A stretch of 64,000 nt of DNA. Origin: Bacteroidia bacterium. GTDB lineage: Bacteria > Bacteroidota > Bacteroidia > Flavobacteriales_D > Cryomorphaceae. A program made the position numbers and the translations under genes. The stretch is from positions 62,001-126,000 of the forward strand of contig JAUICL010000004.1 of the NCBI GenBank assembly GCA_030427905.1, in the 5' to 3' direction. The number at the start of each line of letters is the position of its first letter. The stretch's first letter is position 1. Positions 44,446 through 53,209 of the stretch are shown one piece after another. The notes under the pieces were generated by a model. The model was given only the letters and a program-made list of their open reading frames with translations. It was not told the origin of the DNA and ran no database searches.

Positions 44446-45918
44446 TTAAACACTAAACTTGATATTAATCAAAGTGCCTCTGTTCTGATTATTGCGAATT
44501 TCTAATTCACCCGAAATTTGTTCGGTTAGTGTTGATACAAGCTGAAGGCCAAGCGTTTTGGTCTCCCTGACATTGATCTCAGGGGGAAGGCCGCAGCCGT
44601 TGTCGGCAATGCTCAAAACAAAATGACCTTGATGGGGCTCCTGGAATTTAATTTGCACAAGGCCGTGATAGTCTTCGCGGTTGAAAGCATGTTTTATCGA
44701 ATTCATTACGAGTTCCATCACAATCATACCTAGGCTAGTACCTACTTCTAAAGGCAGCGTGCTTTTAGAAGCTTGAAGCTCGAAAGTGATTTGCTCAGAA
44801 AAATATGACTCGCGGATATACTTGATCAAGGATCTGAGATACTCGTCATACCTGATCTCTTTAAACTCATTGGTTTGGTAAAGCGTCTCATGAATCAATG
44901 CCATTGAGTGTATCCTTCGCGCAATTTGGTCAAGAAACTCACCAGCTTCTTCGTCCAAGGTAGTTTTTTGCAAATTGATCAAACTAGAGATAATCTGCAT
45001 ATTGTTCTTTACCCGATGAGTCACTTCTTTGAAAAGGACTTCTTTTGTGGCAAGGGAGTCCTTCAATTGCGCTTCGATATCTTTTCGAAACTCGACTTCT
45101 ACATTCAAGTTTTGGATGGTTTCGTTAAGCAAATTCGTTCTATCCTCCACCATCGATTCCAGTTCGCTGTTGAACTGATTTATGAGCTCCTCTTGTTTGA
45201 TTCTCTCCGAAACGTCTCTGATTGTTCCCAGTACCAATGACTCACCATCTACATTGATAATATCACCAATTATCTCAGCGTAGTATTCTTCGCCTGTTTT
45301 CTTGCGTAAAATCACTTTTACCGGCTTGCCTTCCATGTCTTCCTTCGAGTTTTTAAAGCTCGAATGATCTTGTGTTTTAGCTTTCATGTCGAACACAGTC
45401 AGCTTCAGAAGTTCTTCTTCGGTGTAGCCCGACATTTCGCAAAAGGCATCGTTCACATACACATAGTTTCCGTCGTGATCAGCCACAGTGATTCCCTCGG
45501 TACTTTGGTTAGAGATGGCCTTAAAGAGTTTTCGACTTGATTCAAGTTTGTGCTGGACAGCAATTGTTTCGGTGATATCTTGAATGGAACCAACTTTTCT
45601 GATGGGGACTTCGCCATCATTGTCCAAGGTGCCGGACTTTACCACGATATGCCGCGTTTCGCCGCTGGCCATATCAATACGAAGCTGCAAAGTGGACGGT
45701 TCATGGTTGATTTCAGCATTTTCTAGACATTCCCTAACCTTTTGTAGATCATCGGGATGTATCCTTTCGAAAATATACGCAAGGTTGGGTTTGAAGCTAG
45801 CCGGATCTTCACCAAAAATCGTAAAAACCTGGTCCGTCCATTCCAATGATTTGGTGGACAGGTTTAATTCCCAATAACCAATCCCACTAAATGCTTGCGC
45901 TTCCTTCAATGAAATCAT
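44446..45918 (-). CDS. PAS-domain sensor histidine kinase of the HisKA_2 type
   Basis: 490 residues, no membrane segment, so cytoplasmic. Two PAS/PAC units (about 5-125 and 130-250), the second with the typical GNYVYVNDAFCEMSGYTEEEL. A coiled coil (about 250-290) leads to the dimerisation helix with the acceptor His in LFKEVTHRVKNNMQIISSL (about 300-318), the HisKA_2 signature, then an HATPase with MNSIKHAF and IADNGCGLP. Kinases of this type often signal to stand-alone receivers in two-component or general stress pathways. No regulator gene is adjacent. Confidence 0.93.
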   Translation of the reverse strand: MISLKEAQAFSGIGYWELNLSTKSLEWTDQVFTIFGEDPASFKPNLAYIFERIHPDDLQKVRECLENAEINHEPSTLQLRIDMASGETRHIVVKSGTLDNDGEVPIRKVGSIQDITETIAVQHKLESSRKLFKAISNQSTEGITVADHDGNYVYVNDAFCEMSGYTEEELLKLTVFDMKAKTQDHSSFKNSKEDMEGKPVKVILRKKTGEEYYAEIIGDIINVDGESLVLGTIRDVSERIKQEELINQFNSELESMVEDRTNLLNETIQNLNVEVEFRKDIEAQLKDSLATKEVLFKEVTHRVKNNMQIISSLINLQKTTLDEEAGEFLDQIARRIHSMALIHETLYQTNEFKEIRYDEYLRSLIKYIRESYFSEQITFELQASKSTLPLEVGTSLGMIVMELVMNSIKHAFNREDYHGLVQIKFQEPHQGHFVLSIADNGCGLPPEINVRETKTLGLQLVSTLTEQISGELEIRNNQNRGTLINIKFSV

Positions 45919-46020
45919 TTGGTTTTATGACGTTTGATTTATTACATCCAATTATACCACTTAATATGAATGTTTGGAGTGAACTCGGAGAATTAATTCA
46001 TCTATCTTTAATCATTCTTA

Positions 46021-46086
46021 AATCTAAGTGAAATGATTTTAATTCTTGCTCTACCTGCTGCACTTAGATTAGCATATATAGGTTTG
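46021..46086 (+). promoter_or_regulatory. 10-bp inverted repeat and TAGGTTTG box before the MscS gene
   Basis: AATCTAAGTG at 46021-46030 and CACTTAGATT at 46061-46070 are perfect inverted copies with 30 bases between. TAGGTTTG (46079-46086), a TAnnTTTG match, begins 8 bases after the second arm, so the repeat covers the expected -33 area. The ATG is at 46113. The gap also serves the divergent PAS kinase. Confidence 0.45.
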
Positions 46087-46112
46087 AGCCAAGAGTTGAG
46101 CTAAAGAAGATT

Positions 46113-46640
46113 ATGGAACACTACCACCTCAGGATAATCCAAACTATTGTGGTTATCCTCATTTACTTTGTATCCAAAGGACTCATTTTTGGGTTGATTA
46201 AGCGAACATTGACAGCTCGGTATTTGAGCGCTATGCGTGGTATGGCTATGCGCAAAGTGATTGATATCGTGTTCATCATCATTTCGATCATTTTCATCAT
46301 GCTTATTTGGGGTGTGAGTCAAAGCGATCTGGCGGTTTTTGTAGGTTCTACGCTGACCATAGTCGGAGTGGCCCTTTTTGCCCAATGGTCACTTTTATCC
46401 AACATCACATCAAGTATTATTTTGTTTTTTAATCACCCCGTTCGGATCAATGATCGCATAGCCATTGTTGAAAGTGCCGACTACATAATAGAAGGCCGAG
46501 TGATTAGCATCAGTATGTTTTTTACCACACTGCTCACCAAAGAAGGCGAAGAGCTCACGCTTCCAAACAACATATTCATCCAGAAGAGTATCAAAAAGCT
46601 GGACTCCAAAACCAACGAGCCCGAACCTTGGGCTGAATAG
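46113..46640 (+). CDS. Small mechanosensitive ion channel of the MscS family
   Basis: 175 residues. Three hydrophobic helices (about 8-28, 48-68, 74-100); the third, with VGSTLTIVGVALFAQWSLLSN, is the pore-lining TM3 of MscS. A short beta domain follows (FNHPVRINDRIAI ... LPNNIFIQKSI), and the protein ends after it, without the alpha-beta cage of E. coli MscS. It is shorter than usual. It would release solutes during osmotic downshock. The DUF3124 lipoprotein gene follows after 38 bases. Confidence 0.9.
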   Translation: MEHYHLRIIQTIVVILIYFVSKGLIFGLIKRTLTARYLSAMRGMAMRKVIDIVFIIISIIFIMLIWGVSQSDLAVFVGSTLTIVGVALFAQWSLLSNITSSIILFFNHPVRINDRIAIVESADYIIEGRVISISMFFTTLLTKEGEELTLPNNIFIQKSIKKLDSKTNEPEPWAE

Positions 46641-46678
46641 AGATTCCTATCTTGGTGATATTAAATAGTCTTTTGTCC

Positions 46679-47203
46679 ATGAAAAATAAAATGTATTTGT
46701 TCTTTTTCCTGACTGGGCTCATGTTTAGTTCTTGCGTGGAAAAGTCGGTGAATCTCAATGCGGTGGGTACAGACAAGTTTGCAGCCAATCAAATTGATGC
46801 GATGCCAGATAGCTTAGGTTTGATGGATACCGTGTACGTATCGGTGTATTCGGATATTTATAGTGAAACAAAGTCTACCAGGTTTAACCTGACGGCTACA
46901 TTGAGCTTGCGCAATACGAGCATTGATCACAGTATTTTTATATCAGATGTAGATTACTACGATTCTTCTGGTAAAATGTCGAAGGCCTATCTCGAAAAGC
47001 CAATTGAGCTATTGCCCCTTCAAACTGTTGAGTATGTTATCGAAGAAGTGGACGAAACAGGGGGGACCGGAGCAAACTTCATCATTTGTTGGGGGGGCAA
47101 AAATGGAAATGTGAATCCTTTGTTTGAAAGTATCATGATTTCTACTCAAGGCCAGCAAGGTATTTCATTCACTTCTCGTGGCGTTTCTATCAGCAGGAAG
47201 TGA
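46679..47203 (+). CDS. DUF3124 domain lipoprotein
   Basis: 174 residues from ATG at 46679; the open frame starts at a GTG 27 bases earlier, which would put charged residues ahead of the signal. Lipobox SSCVEK. The body follows the DUF3124 pattern: VYVSVYSDIYSE, LSLRNTSIDHSIFISDVDYYDS and ETGGTGANFIICWGG. These proteins are small periplasmic beta sandwiches of unknown function. Probably co-transcribed with the MscS gene. Confidence 0.85.
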   Translation: MKNKMYLFFFLTGLMFSSCVEKSVNLNAVGTDKFAANQIDAMPDSLGLMDTVYVSVYSDIYSETKSTRFNLTATLSLRNTSIDHSIFISDVDYYDSSGKMSKAYLEKPIELLPLQTVEYVIEEVDETGGTGANFIICWGGKNGNVNPLFESIMISTQGQQGISFTSRGVSISRK

Positions 47204-47234
47204 TTCCTTTCCATCTGGTTTCGCGTGATATAGG

Positions 47235-47277
47235 GCTAAACTGGAAGCATCAAAAAAAAAGTGGTGTGATGTTTAGC
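47235..47277. repeat. 7-bp inverted repeat in the gap before the protease-RimK gene
   Basis: GCTAAAC at 47235-47241 and GTTTAGC at 47271-47277 are perfect inverted copies around 29 bases that include a run of nine A. It could end the DUF3124 message as a loose hairpin or be an operator. Confidence 0.35.
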
Positions 47278-47307
47278 ATACACGAAAAAAGTAGTATTGT
47301 AGCACCC

Positions 47308-47336
47308 GCGAATTTGGGGGCTGTTGCTCCATTCGC
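47308..47336 (+). promoter_or_regulatory. Stem-loop in the leader of the protease-RimK gene
   Basis: GCGAAT (47308-47313) pairs with ATTCGC (47331-47336); inside it GGGGC (47317-47321) pairs with GCTCC (47326-47330) with one wobble, around a TGTT loop. The result is an 11-bp stem with a three-base bulge. It ends 34 bases before the ATG at 47371 and has no T run, so it is more likely a regulatory or stabilising leader element than a terminator. Confidence 0.45.
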
Positions 47337-47370
47337 AATTTGAAGGAAATATGAATTTCGAGGTTTTAAA

Positions 47371-48747
47371 ATGGATAAAATAATTGTTGGAAGTCAAGAG
47401 TGGTGCGGGTTTCCGCAACTTCACATTCCTACCATAAAGGCACGGGTAGATTCTGGTGCCAAGACATCTTCTCTACATGCTGTCAATATTGTACCGTTCA
47501 AGAAGGGCACAGAGCGATGGGTGAAGTTTGATGTACATCCTATCCAGGGAGATGCCAAGACCACAGTGAGTTGCGAAGCTCCAATTTTTGATAAGCGAAG
47601 GGTAAAAAATTCCGGAGGTCAATCGGAAGTGCGATTTGTGATCAAGGCGGTACTCTCGCTCGCTGAAGACACCTGGGAAATTGAAGTAACCTTGGCTAAT
47701 CGAGATACCATGGGCTATCGGATGCTACTCGGGCGCCAAGCCATGCGAGGTAAAATTCTCGTGGACCCCGAAGCTTCTTTTCTGCTAGGCGAACCTTCAA
47801 GCGATATCCTCAGGCAGCATTATCATTCAAAAGTGATCAAGGCTACAGGGCTTAAGATAGGCGTATTGGCAACGAATCCAGACTTGTATAGCAATAGAAG
47901 ATTGATAGAAGCTGGACAAGAGCGAGGCCACGAAATGGAGTTTTTGTCCATTAAGGATTGCTATATCAAACTAGATGGGAAGACCCCTGAAATGCACTAC
48001 CGCGGTGGGCGAATTCTCGATGATTTCGACGCAGTGATACCACGTATCAGACCAAGTGCGACTTTTTATGGATGTGCCTTGACTCGCCACTTTGAAGCCA
48101 TGGGCGTATACACCTTCAATACGGCATCGGCGATAAAAAAGTCGAGGGATAAGCTGCATGCCCTTCAGCTTTTGATCAATAATGGATTGCCGATTCCAAC
48201 TACGGGTTTTGCCAATTCGCCACTCGATACTAACGATTTGATTCAAATGGTTGGTGGCGCACCTTTGATCGTAAAGCTTCTGGAAGGAACCCAAGGTAAG
48301 GGTGTCGTGCTGGCCGAAACCAAAAAGGCTGCAGAGAGTTTGATTAATGCGTTTAAGAGTTTGAAGGCCGATATTCTCGTTCAGGAATTTATCAAGGAAG
48401 CTAATGGACAGGATATTCGCTGTTTTGTAGTGAATGGAAAAGTTGTTGAGAGCATCATGAGAACTGCTGCGCCAGGAGAGTTTCGAGCGAATATCCACAT
48501 GGGGGGTACAGCCTCTTTGGTGAAAATTACTCCGGAAGAACGCCGCGTTGCTCAATTAGCTGCTAAAACCATGAACTTGAAAGTAGCGGGTGTGGATATC
48601 ATTCGAGGGCAAAACGGGCCACTTTTACTCGAAGTCAACTCCTCACCTGGGTTGGAAGGAATCGAAGGAGTATCAACGAAAAACATTGCGGGTAAGATTA
48701 TCGAAGCGCTTGAGAAGGACATGAAGTTCCAGAAAACAACCAGCTGA
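47371..48747 (+). CDS. rimK: RimB-like aspartyl protease fused to RimK (S6 glutamate ligase)
   Basis: 458 residues, against about 300 for a normal RimK. Residues 1-150 form a retropepsin-like domain of the type annotated as ATP-dependent zinc protease (PF05618): active-site DSG at D27-S-G29 in [14 protein letters not shown], and the second motif MLLGR at about 118-122. Residues about 160-450 are Rim[35 protein letters not shown], the ATP-grasp [14 protein letters not shown], and [13 protein letters not shown] at the end. RimK adds glutamates to the C-terminus of ribosomal protein S6. In some bacteria separate protease and ligase genes are neighbours. Fusion would put opposing activities in one chain. 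The target here is inferred. Confidence 0.92.
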   Translation: MDKIIVGSQEWCGFPQLHIPTIKARVDSGAKTSSLHAVNIVPFKKGTERWVKFDVHPIQGDAKTTVSCEAPIFDKRRVKNSGGQSEVRFVIKAVLSLAEDTWEIEVTLANRDTMGYRMLLGRQAMRGKILVDPEASFLLGEPSSDILRQHYHSKVIKATGLKIGVLATNPDLYSNRRLIEAGQERGHEMEFLSIKDCYIKLDGKTPEMHYRGGRILDDFDAVIPRIRPSATFYGCALTRHFEAMGVYTFNTASAIKKSRDKLHALQLLINNGLPIPTTGFANSPLDTNDLIQMVGGAPLIVKLLEGTQGKGVVLAETKKAAESLINAFKSLKADILVQEFIKEANGQDIRCFVVNGKVVESIMRTAAPGEFRANIHMGGTASLVKITPEERRVAQLAAKTMNLKVAGVDIIRGQNGPLLLEVNSSPGLEGIEGVSTKNIAGKIIEALEKDMKFQKTTS

Positions 48748-48778
48748 GAGCCGTTTTACCCAAGCCATTAAAAGACGA

Positions 48779-48814
48779 GCAGGTATCATCAATTTTTAGA
48801 TACCTGCGTTTTTT
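48779..48814 (+). terminator. Rho-independent terminator of the protease-RimK gene
   Basis: A perfect 9-bp stem, GCAGGTATC at 48779-48787 with GATACCTGC at 48799-48807, then six T (48809-48814). The right arm lies inside the last codons of the convergent kinase-like gene, so the stem also forms at the end of that message. Confidence 0.9.
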
Positions 48815-49848
48815 GTATTCAAGATTTGCACGCCTAGCGACTTCTCAATATGAAGATTGAGTACCTCGGCCATCGTTTGAAGATTAGAGAAGGCGTCGGT
48901 GTTGTGAAATTGGTTGAGGTCTTTCGTCAACGATTTGACCTTCTCTGGAGTCGATATTTTCTCTTTTTTCATCCTTAAGAGCAAGCTTCTCGCCCTGCGC
49001 CGATATGTGCTCAATCGCTTTTTCATGGCAACGCGTTCCATTCGACTATACTGATTGGTAGTTTCTACACTCATCAATTCCTGGACGAGTTTTACCAATT
49101 CGATATTGTCCTTAAAAAACTGGGGTTTATAGATGTTGAGTCGCCCTTCGTACGATTGCTGGTCGAAATCCATGGCGCGCAAGCGATATTGCACATTATC
49201 AAAGTCTTGGGTGATCTCAACCACGAAGTTATAGGCTCGCATATCGCCTAAAAGGCGGATCGAACAGCGCTCATTAAACCGAATAAACTCCTTGGCCAGC
49301 CGGAGTCGATTTTCAATAACCACATCTTTGTTTTGACTGATAAATTCATCCATGGGAATCCCGATCACATGCTCCTCAACCAGCGTGCGCTCATCTACCA
49401 GATAGTTCACTCTATCTGGTGAGAAAATCTCTTCAAGCTCAAGGCCATATATCCGTGAAGCATCAGCTTGCTTGATGTAGAAATAGTCATGGTTATCATT
49501 GAGTTCGTTGATGATTTTCACCCGAAACGGCTTCGAGTTTCCAAACGAACAGTAGTCGATGCGCTCTACTTTCAAAAATGGGATTCGATCGCCTTCTGAG
49601 AAGAGATCTTCATAGACTGAAACCAGGCCTTTGTAAATTTCATCTCGCTCATCTTCTCGGTACACGACCGAATACCACAGCGTTTCTTCATTTTGACTGT
49701 TGAGAACGGGAAACATATCATCAAAACGAAGCAGATCGTAGTAGGAGATGGGCAACTTCGAAATGCGCGAGTAGTTTCGCAAATGCTCCTTAAGCGGCGC
49801 TTTGATCTTGTAAATGGGCTTCTTGAATTTAATGGTGTTGAATTCCAT
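48796..49848 (-). CDS. Unannotated protein with kinase-fold motifs
   Basis: 350 residues, cytoplasmic, no membrane segment. Although I know no named family for it, the order of motifs is that of kinase/APH-fold enzymes: a Lys strand FYIKQ (K126), Glu at 139-140, a hinge-like LVEEHVIGIPMDEFI (157-171), a catalytic-loop-like LGDMRAYN (D202 and N207, D+5 to N as in kinases), and MDFDQ (D227) in the place of DFG. The N-terminal 100 residues are strand-rich without known fold; the C-terminus (about 265-340) is basic and helical. It stands alone, convergent with the protease-RimK gene and sharing its terminator. Phosphotransfer is inference from motif spacing. Confidence 0.6.
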   Translation of the reverse strand: MEFNTIKFKKPIYKIKAPLKEHLRNYSRISKLPISYYDLLRFDDMFPVLNSQNEETLWYSVVYREDERDEIYKGLVSVYEDLFSEGDRIPFLKVERIDYCSFGNSKPFRVKIINELNDNHDYFYIKQADASRIYGLELEEIFSPDRVNYLVDERTLVEEHVIGIPMDEFISQNKDVVIENRLRLAKEFIRFNERCSIRLLGDMRAYNFVVEITQDFDNVQYRLRAMDFDQQSYEGRLNIYKPQFFKDNIELVKLVQELMSVETTNQYSRMERVAMKKRLSTYRRRARSLLLRMKKEKISTPEKVKSLTKDLNQFHNTDAFSNLQTMAEVLNLHIEKSLGVQILNTKNAGI

Positions 49849-50064
49849 TTTACTACTTCCAGGTGAGTTTTCTCTTTTTGCTTTGATACCCTTGTCGTTT
49901 TGGTAAATGATTAATGCGATTGAACGGAAGTATAGCAGATTAAGACCAGACTACAAAGCAGTCACCCCTAGTTTTGGTCTAATTTTCATTACTTGATAAA
50001 TTTCACCCAAACAATCGTGTCCATTGTCGATTGATCAGATCTAAAGGCATAGTTCTTGTCTTAT

Positions 50065-50076
50065 CCTAGATCTAGG
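50065..50076. promoter_or_regulatory. Perfect 12-bp palindrome before the acyl-adenylate enzyme gene
   Basis: CCTAGATCTAGG equals its own reverse complement and lies 48 bases before the ATG at 50124. A half-site CTAGG recurs at 50091-50095. The rest of the 275-base gap has an AGACCA/TGGTCT inverted pair (49943-49948, 49975-49980) and no gene. Confidence 0.35.
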
Positions 50077-50123
50077 GACAAACCCAAGGACTAGGAAGTA
50101 TTAATCACATTTGAAATTGAATT

Positions 50124-51650
50124 ATGGCCATTATTGGAAAACTGCTCAAAGGAGCGCTCGATGTCGTACTTGCATTAAAACCCGAAAGTTCAGATATAGC
50201 AGCACTTCAGAAATCTGAGTTACAGAAACTCCTAACAAGTGCAAAAGATACGTCATTTGGAAAGTATTACGGCTTTAGTGCGATTCTGGAATCGGATGAT
50301 ATCATTGGGAATTTTAAGCGCACCGTGCCCATATATGAGTATGCTGAAATGAACGAGCGGTGGTGGAGACAGCAACGATCGTTTCCGGATATTACATGGC
50401 CTGGACGTCCCGATTTTTTTGCAAAGAGCAGTGGCACCACTGGGAAATCGAGTAAGCGAATCCCCATCACATCAGATTTTCTTTCCAGTATGAAAGCGGT
50501 TGGAAGATCTATGATACAGGGACTCGCACATTTTGATTTGCCTGAGTCTGTCTTCGAAAGTGAAATTCTCATGTTGAGTAGTTCAGCAGATTTAACGGAA
50601 AACGAAGACGGCTTTTTGGAAGGAGAGATTTCTGGAATCAATGTGAGTAACTTTCCCAATTGGTATGAAACATTTTACCGCCCGGGAAAGGAGATAGCGG
50701 CGATAGATGACTGGGATGAGCGCATTCAGCGAATAGCCGAAGAAGCGCCAAATTGGAATATTGGCGCCATAGCGGGAATCCCTTCTTGGGTATTGCTGAT
50801 GCTCAAAAGAATAGTAGAGTACCATGAATTGGAAACGATTCACGATATCTGGCCTAACCTAAAAGTCTACTCATCAGGTGGGGTAGCGTTCGAGACTTAC
50901 CGTAAGGACTTCGACGCGATTTGCAAAGAGCCACTGATCATTATGGACACTTACTTGGCTTCTGAAGGCTTTGTGGCGTTCAATTCTCGTCCGAATTCGA
51001 TGGCGATGGAGTTGGCGATAAGCCATGGCTACTTCTTTGAGTTTATTCCATTTGATGAGCGAGGAGTAGATGAGACTGGACAAATTTTGGATAATCCTTT
51101 GTCTCTTAATATTGATGAGGTAGAATTAGATCAGGAATACGTACTGGTACTTAGCACTTGCGCTGGGGCATGGCGCTATGTGATCGGCGATGTCATCAGG
51201 TTTGAGCGAATGGATCCACCAGAGATTAGAATCACTGGGCGCACGAAATTTTTCTTGAATGTAGTTGGGTCTCAGCTATCGGAAGAAAAGCTCGATGCAG
51301 CTGTGCTAGAACTGTCAGAAAAACACGGGGTTTCGATCAATGAGTACATTGTGGGCGCTGTTAAAAATAAGGGGGGTGACTACCTACATCAATGGGTAAT
51401 CGTATCGGATGACAAGCCCAACTCTAAGCATTTGGTGGATGATCTAGATTTAATATTGAAAGGTGCCAATAAAAACTACGAAGTTGCTCGTTCCAAAGCT
51501 TTGAAAGGGGTAGAGCTCGTGGTTATTGATAAGAATACCTACAATGCCTATTTAGAGAAAACCAAGAAGAAAGGTGGACAAGTAAAAACGCCAAAGGTGA
51601 TGGGACAAGAGAAAATGAAAGCATTACTGGAGCTTATTCGTTCAAAGTAG
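50124..51650 (+). CDS. GH3 auxin-responsive promoter family acyl-adenylating enzyme
   Basis: 508 residues, the normal length. The adenylation signature is KSSGTTGKSSKRIPIT (about 98-113); YSSGGVAFE (about 250-258) and EYVLVLSTCAGAWRYVIGDVIRF (about 336-358) are the other two GH3-family motifs. In plants this fold joins amino acids to acyl acids such as jasmonate or auxin. Bacteroidota carry members with unknown substrates. It is a single gene; its 3' end overlaps the convergent metalloprotease gene by 17 bases. Confidence 0.92.
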   Translation: MAIIGKLLKGALDVVLALKPESSDIAALQKSELQKLLTSAKDTSFGKYYGFSAILESDDIIGNFKRTVPIYEYAEMNERWWRQQRSFPDITWPGRPDFFAKSSGTTGKSSKRIPITSDFLSSMKAVGRSMIQGLAHFDLPESVFESEILMLSSSADLTENEDGFLEGEISGINVSNFPNWYETFYRPGKEIAAIDDWDERIQRIAEEAPNWNIGAIAGIPSWVLLMLKRIVEYHELETIHDIWPNLKVYSSGGVAFETYRKDFDAICKEPLIIMDTYLASEGFVAFNSRPNSMAMELAISHGYFFEFIPFDERGVDETGQILDNPLSLNIDEVELDQEYVLVLSTCAGAWRYVIGDVIRFERMDPPEIRITGRTKFFLNVVGSQLSEEKLDAAVLELSEKHGVSINEYIVGAVKNKGGDYLHQWVIVSDDKPNSKHLVDDLDLILKGANKNYEVARSKALKGVELVVIDKNTYNAYLEKTKKKGGQVKTPKVMGQEKMKALLELIRSK

Positions 51651-52305
51651 GCTGTATTGGATTTTGATCCTTTACACACATCTCAACGCCTTCTATGGGC
51701 ATGTAATATTTGTGCAACTGATCCTTGTATGATTCGCTGACCAATTCATTTTCAAGTAAATACCGTTTTGTGGCGATGATTTCTTTGTGAAAACCGTGTT
51801 CGATTGCAATACTGTCGGCTTCATGCTCTACGCTTTTCTTGAATTCATCAGAAGTATAGTACCGAATACCATAGCTCATCATGCCCATAACCGACCTTTT
51901 CTCGTAATCTACGATATGCCCGAGTTCGTGAGCAAACCAGCCCTTCAATACCTCGGTTGGTAAGTCTGAAACGCGCAACTCCTTTGAATCGCGAATGTAT
52001 TCAGCTATCATTATTCGGTACTTGCGTTCCCCTTTCACTAGGTTCGAAAGATTAATTATCGGTTGAGCCACCATGGTGGTCTTTTTCAACTTCCGTTTCT
52101 CCAAGGTAATCTCATACGGGTGAAGGACTTCATATTCTCGAATGACTTCATCGAAAGCCATTTGCACGTCTTCATTTTCTATTCCCTTGTAGTTAACAGT
52201 CATTCCGTCTAATTCAGTTGGTTTTATGTTTATTGATATGATGGTGGACCAAAGGATCACAACGAGTATCAGCAAAAGTCCAATCATTCTAAGTCTTTCA
52301 TTCAT
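51634..52305 (-). CDS. Small membrane-anchored putative zinc protease
   Basis: 223 residues. One N-terminal helix (about 7-27), then a mixed domain in which WFAHELGHIVDYE (about 128-140) gives the zinc motif HELGH. The third ligand may be the Glu in VEHEADSIAIEHG about 30 residues later, as in gluzincins with ExxxD. The protein would sit in the periplasm or at the inner membrane surface. No known family beyond the metal motif is recognised. The last codons overlap the GH3-family gene on the other strand. Confidence 0.65.
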   Translation of the reverse strand: MNERLRMIGLLLILVVILWSTIISINIKPTELDGMTVNYKGIENEDVQMAFDEVIREYEVLHPYEITLEKRKLKKTTMVAQPIINLSNLVKGERKYRIMIAEYIRDSKELRVSDLPTEVLKGWFAHELGHIVDYEKRSVMGMMSYGIRYYTSDEFKKSVEHEADSIAIEHGFHKEIIATKRYLLENELVSESYKDQLHKYYMPIEGVEMCVKDQNPIQPTLNE

Positions 52306-52442
52306 AGCCTGAAGGGCGCAAGAAGTATACCCAGCTCCAAAATAGCTTAACCCACTGCAGTTTAGCTCGTGAGTTTAGGCTACCTCGTTTCGATTGACCG
52401 TTTTTACAAATACGTATTGGGGCATGCTCATTGCCCCGGTAT

Positions 52443-53192
52443 ATGAAACTTAAAATCAACACAATGAAAAAGAGTTCAGGACAATTCGAAGAACTTTCCG
52501 CTGTTTTCCTTAACACCAGTCTGAAAAGGTCTGATAGAGTTAGTCATACCCAAGGGTTGATGGATTTGTCTATTCAGATAATGAAAAGTGAAGGTGTGAG
52601 TGTGGAGAATGTTCGCATAGCCGACCATAATATTCCACACGGTATGCTGCCAGATATGACCGAAGAAGGGTATGAAAAAGATGATTGGCCTCAGATCTAT
52701 CAGAAATTGGTAGGGGCTGATATACTCGTTATCGGAAGTCCAATTTGGATGGGCACAATGTCTTCGGTGGCTAAAAAGGTAATTGAAAGGTTAGACGCGA
52801 ATAGTGCCGAGATGAATGACAAGGGTCAGTTTGTCTATTACGGCAAGGTAGGCGGAGTTGTTGTTACCGGAAATGAAGATGGCGCCAAAGCCGTGGCGTC
52901 TGATGTACTCTATGCTTTGCAGCACATCGGATTCTCAATTCCACCTCAAGCAGATGCTGCATGGTTGGGTAAGGTAGGGCCTGGACCGAGTTACCTCGAT
53001 GAAGAAGCAGATTCGGAAAATCACACCTTCACCAATCGCAACTTGACTTTTATGACATATAATATGATGCACTTAGCGGCCTTGCTTAAAAGTAAGAATG
53101 GCTACAGCAATATGGGGAATAGTATGGAGGCTTGGGAAAACGGTGAGCGATGGTCTTTTAAAAAACGCAACGAAATTGAGATGCGGGCATAG
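52443..53192 (+). CDS. Flavodoxin-family NAD(P)H-dependent oxidoreductase
   Basis: 249 residues from ATG at 52443 (a further ATG at 52464 is possible). The flavodoxin-like fold is marked by SAVFLNTSLKRSDRVSHTQGL, the FMN phosphate loop region, and by DILVIGSPIWMGTMSSVAKKVIERLD (residues about 90-115, cited in part). GVVVTGNEDGAKAVASDVLYAL supplies the dinucleotide part. It reduces quinones or similar acceptors with FMN. Single gene with a convergent lipoprotein gene 17 bases behind its stop. Confidence 0.88.
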   Translation: MKLKINTMKKSSGQFEELSAVFLNTSLKRSDRVSHTQGLMDLSIQIMKSEGVSVENVRIADHNIPHGMLPDMTEEGYEKDDWPQIYQKLVGADILVIGSPIWMGTMSSVAKKVIERLDANSAEMNDKGQFVYYGKVGGVVVTGNEDGAKAVASDVLYALQHIGFSIPPQADAAWLGKVGPGPSYLDEEADSENHTFTNRNLTFMTYNMMHLAALLKSKNGYSNMGNSMEAWENGERWSFKKRNEIEMRA

Positions 53193-53209
53193 GTGCCTGC
53201 TCTTGATGT

